A stretch of DNA of 64,000 nucleotides. It comes from Earliella scabrosa. Its lineage: Eukaryota > Basidiomycota > Agaricomycetes > Polyporales > Polyporaceae. The stretch is from positions 310,001 to 374,000 of the forward strand of contig JABYQQ010000024.1 of assembly GCA_022605405.1 (NCBI GenBank). Reading direction: 5' to 3'. Shown here piece after piece: positions 61,270 through 64,000 of the stretch (position 1 is the first letter of the stretch; every line of letters begins with the position of its first letter). The notes below the pieces were generated by a model, which was not told where the DNA came from, ran no database searches, and saw only the letters and a program-made list of their open reading frames with translations. Made by a program: the position numbers and the translations under genes.

Positions 61270-62045
61270 ATGACCGCCGCTACCGCTACCGCTCTCACTG
61301 CCGCGGCCTGCGCCCGCCTGAACGACGCGAACGACTACCGCGTCCTCGTCGAGTCTCCCGTCGTGCAGATCACCAAGCTCGAGACGCGCACCGCGTTCGA
61401 GGTGTGCGACTTTGCCGTCGACCAGGTCGCCACCGTCTCCGACGGGATAGCGGACGCCCAGGTCCTGCTCCCCCTCGGCCTCAGGATCTTCGGCTGCGGC
61501 ACGGACCTCCCCCGCGGCCTCCGCGTCGACGACGTGATCAAGGTCGAGCGGATGCTCCGCCTCCCGCAGGGCGCCGCCCAGAGGTGCGCATCACGCTCTC
61601 AGTGCCTATCCGATCTAGGTGAATAGATGAAGCTGACGCTGACGCTCCTTCCCCGCTATCTCAGCGCCGTCCTCCTCCACGACGTCGAGATCTGTGGGGA
61701 CGACGACATGCCCCTCGTGATCACCAACTACGAGGAGGAGATCAACCGTAAGTCCGCCGCCTTCTGTGAAGGTTAATACGCGGCTAACCTGCGCTGCCTC
61801 TCACCTTATATATTCGCTGCGACCTTACGCGCGCCGACCTGCCGCCGCCTGCCCGCCCGCCCTTGACAGGCCTCAAGGGCGAGCTCAACAAGTCCCGCGC
61901 CGTGCTTGCGAGCATGGCAGAGCCGCACGTTCGCCAGGCGAACATCGACGCCATCGTGCGCCTGCTCGAGCAGTTCGATGACCTTGTCGCCAAGGTCTGC
62001 GAGGCGGCAAACGCCGGCGAGGATAACGACGAGACCATGGAGTAA
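61270..62045 (+). CDS. unrecognised conserved-looking protein, 190 residues
   Basis: Three exons, 61270-61583, 61665-61747 and 61870-62045, total 191 codons. ATG at 61270 follows a CT-rich leader. The protein begins MTAATATALTAAACARL, then has VLVESPVVQITKLETRTAFE, CDFAVDQVATVSDGIADAQV and LLPLGLRIFGCGTDLPRGLR, and ends in a Glu/Lys-rich helical part (EEEINRLKGELNKSRAVLAS, then VRQANIDAIVRLLEQFDDLV) and an acidic tail. The helical end could be a coiled coil. No signal peptide or membrane segment. Family not recognised. Splice sites and frame are clean. Confidence 0.72.
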
Positions 62046-62918
62046 GGACTCCAGGGATTAGGGAGCAGTGAGCGGGGAGTGGGAAGATGCGTAGACGAAG
62101 CGAGGACGGCATAGAGGGAGATGATGTCCAGCCCGAGTCAGATGGAGGAGCGATGTTGTAGAGATGATCCGTCCCGACGCTCGTTGTGTCCCTGTCCGTT
62201 TTTCGTGGTAACGCTCAATATCTGACATACATACTTCTGAAGACTCAGAACGCGGTGTCAGAGTCTGCCCGCGAAAGGCAAAGGCACCGCCGAATGCGCG
62301 TTGAACACCGGTGACAAGGCTCCGCTCGGAACTCGACTGAACCTTCCGACCACCACGGGGTCTCGACAACGTGGTGGTCTCGACAAACAAAGGTCCAAGT
62401 TGCAAGAAACAAGAGAATCTTCAATCCGACCACACCGTCGGATCAATGTTAACGTTCGACGTCAAACACTGTACACCACCATTCATCGTTCAACGTTCAA
62501 CACCTTCATGACACCATAGACAGGACTCAGTACACGAACCATGCCACGTACACTATCGGGCGGGCCCGAATGTGCCTCGCCGACGCGTCCGCGGTAGTGT
62601 AGCATGCAAGATTACAGCCTCTACTGTACAGGTACAGACAAGTAGGGTTAAATACGGTATAACAGAATAATCAACGGCCGACATGAGGGGCATGAGACGG
62701 ACCGCTCGAAGGCATCAGGAGAGGGAAGTGGTAAACGATACAACGGGGTGCGGCGGTGCAGTCTACTACAACAGGTCAAGAGCTCGAGAAGAAAGAGGAA
62801 ACCGAGAACAGGTATGCTAGAGAACACGAGGTATGCGAGTTGCGAGTTGAGGTATGCGACGAGAGCCTATCAAACAACCAGAGATGCAGATGCAGAGTTG
62901 AGAGGGAGCAAAAAGCGT
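62046..62918. other. convergent 3' spacer
   Basis: About 870 bp between two genes that converge. Contains a TCGTTCAACGTTCAACACC motif at 62485-62503, similar to the one at 55149. No gene seen. Confidence 0.6.
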
Positions 62919-64000
62919 TCATGGCGGGAGCAACCGCTCCTTGACGGTAACAGTCCTAATCCAGATCTCTCCCGGACGACTAACGAGCAAAACATCGTCA
63001 GCACCCACTCCAACCTCAAAGGTAAAAGACCACAACAGACAACATGGACACACATACCTCTTCTCCCTCAAGATCCTAAACACATTCCGCCTCTCCTCCT
63101 CCTTCGCCGCGCGCTCCGGACTGACGCTCAAGCTCGCCGCAGCGCCCATCGCGCGGATCGGGAACGCGCCCCGACAGCGCTCCTGCAGGTCCGCCAGCCC
63201 CTCGTTCGTCCCCTCCGCCTCCACGACGACCGTCCCGTACCAGCCCGGGTCGATGAGCCACACGCCCCCCGGTCCGGGCCCCGGCCCGACGCACTTGGGT
63301 ACGGACACGCGGAGCGGCTTCCCGCTCGACGAGGGGCGGATGACGAACGACGAACGGTGCACCCAGCGCACGACCATATGATGTCCGCCTTGCGGCCTGA
63401 AGTACGAGAGCACCCTCCAAGTTAGCGCCGAGGTAGTAATGTGGATGCATGCAAAAAGGACGTACGTCTCGGTCTTCATCCGATCCTGGAGCAGCTGCAA
63501 GTTCGTCGCGATCTCCTCGCCCCACGGCGCAATATCGATGTGGCAGATCGGGTTCCCCATGCCCATCGTCCGGACGACGCGGTGAAAGTACGAAGGTGGG
63601 AACGCGAGCGTCGGCAAGTACTTCGGTAGGTCTCCATACCGTGAGTACGTGTAGTCCAGGTCCTGCGAACCATCGTCAGCAACCCCACGCGCATAACAAC
63701 GAGCACCGGCGGCCAAGAGCATATAAGAAGGGCTGGACTCACAATGAGGTAGCTCCCGTCCCACACTAGTCGCCCCACGTTCCCCTCGTCGCCCACCGCC
63801 GCGTCCCACACGACGTCGCCCGCGCGCATGAGGTGGATGACCCCCGCGCGCTTGAGCTCATTCTCGCACTCGAGCACGCTCGTGTCCGACAGCCAGTCGC
63901 CATCAGGCGACGGGACGAAGACCTGCAGGAGCGGCGCCCTCCGCAGCCGAAACAGAGGGGACTGGAAGCTCCCCACGCCGTTCCCCTGCCCGGCGCCCGG
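62919..64000 (-). CDS. unrecognised conserved protein (5' end beyond window)
   Basis: Four coding segments seen: 63743-64000 (open to the window end), 63466-63662, 63058-63396 and 62919-62979, with TGA at 62919-62921. All junctions are in frame (GTGAGT..CGCAG, GTACGT..TTCAG, GTATGT..GTTAG). The visible protein has AGDVVWDAAVGDEGNVGRLV, WDGSYLIDLDYTYSRYGDLP, FPPSYFHRVVRTMGMGNPIC, HIDIAPWGEEIATNLQLLQD, HHMVVRWVHRSSFVIRP and a C-terminal basic end. I recall similar basidiomycete proteins but no function. The Tyr/Trp-rich, strand-like pattern suggests a compact beta domain. The start codon lies outside the window. Confidence 0.75.

Overview
The window is nuclear DNA of a filamentous basidiomycete, most likely an Agaricomycete and perhaps a polypore. 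The evidence is the gene structure: many introns of about 50-80 bp with GT..AG (once GC..AG) borders, very short exons, GC-rich coding sequence, and protein families typical of basidiomycetes (DUF6697-like, a seven-helix DUF6533-like membrane protein, fungal bestrophin-like and NYN proteins). Exon borders were worked out by hand from reading frame, splice signals and family conservation. Most CDS models add up to whole codons.

Layout. 1-5096: two genes on the minus strand (L1, cut by the window start, and L2) from a divergent coiled-coil/DUF6697-like family. 5473-7388: an NYN-domain putative RNase. 9074-11524: a bestrophin-like anion channel in 12 exons, one of only 9 nt. 11944-16194: glycyl-tRNA synthetase, with an in-frame upstream ATG that adds a mitochondrial-type presequence and a 1.68-kb first intron holding a foldback repeat. 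16195-30199: a GC-rich gene-poor stretch of 14 kb where I support only one small spliced gene (23358-23874). 30200-31227: a four-helix membrane protein. 33363-34101: a conserved basidiomycete protein sharing a 260-bp divergent promoter with the next cluster. 34362-46785: four more members of the DUF6697-like family (R1-R4), all on the plus strand, with hairpin-ended repeats between R2 and R3. 47562-48729: triosephosphate isomerase. 49247-50931: type I phosphomannose isomerase. 52604-54738: the DUF6533-like membrane protein. 55367-56997: an F-box/LRR-like protein. 57887-59875 and 61270-62045: two unrecognised spliced genes. 62919-64000: an unrecognised conserved gene cut by the window end.

Housekeeping functions here are translation (GlyRS), glycolysis (TPI) and mannose supply for glycosylation and cell wall (PMI). 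They show no operon-like logic. The feature that stands out is the six-member DUF6697-like family in two clusters of opposite orientation. All members share one architecture, and each of the five whose C terminus is visible has a basic nuclear-localisation-type motif. L1 and R2 are each other's closest relatives although about 37 kb apart. I cannot assign the family a function from sequence alone.
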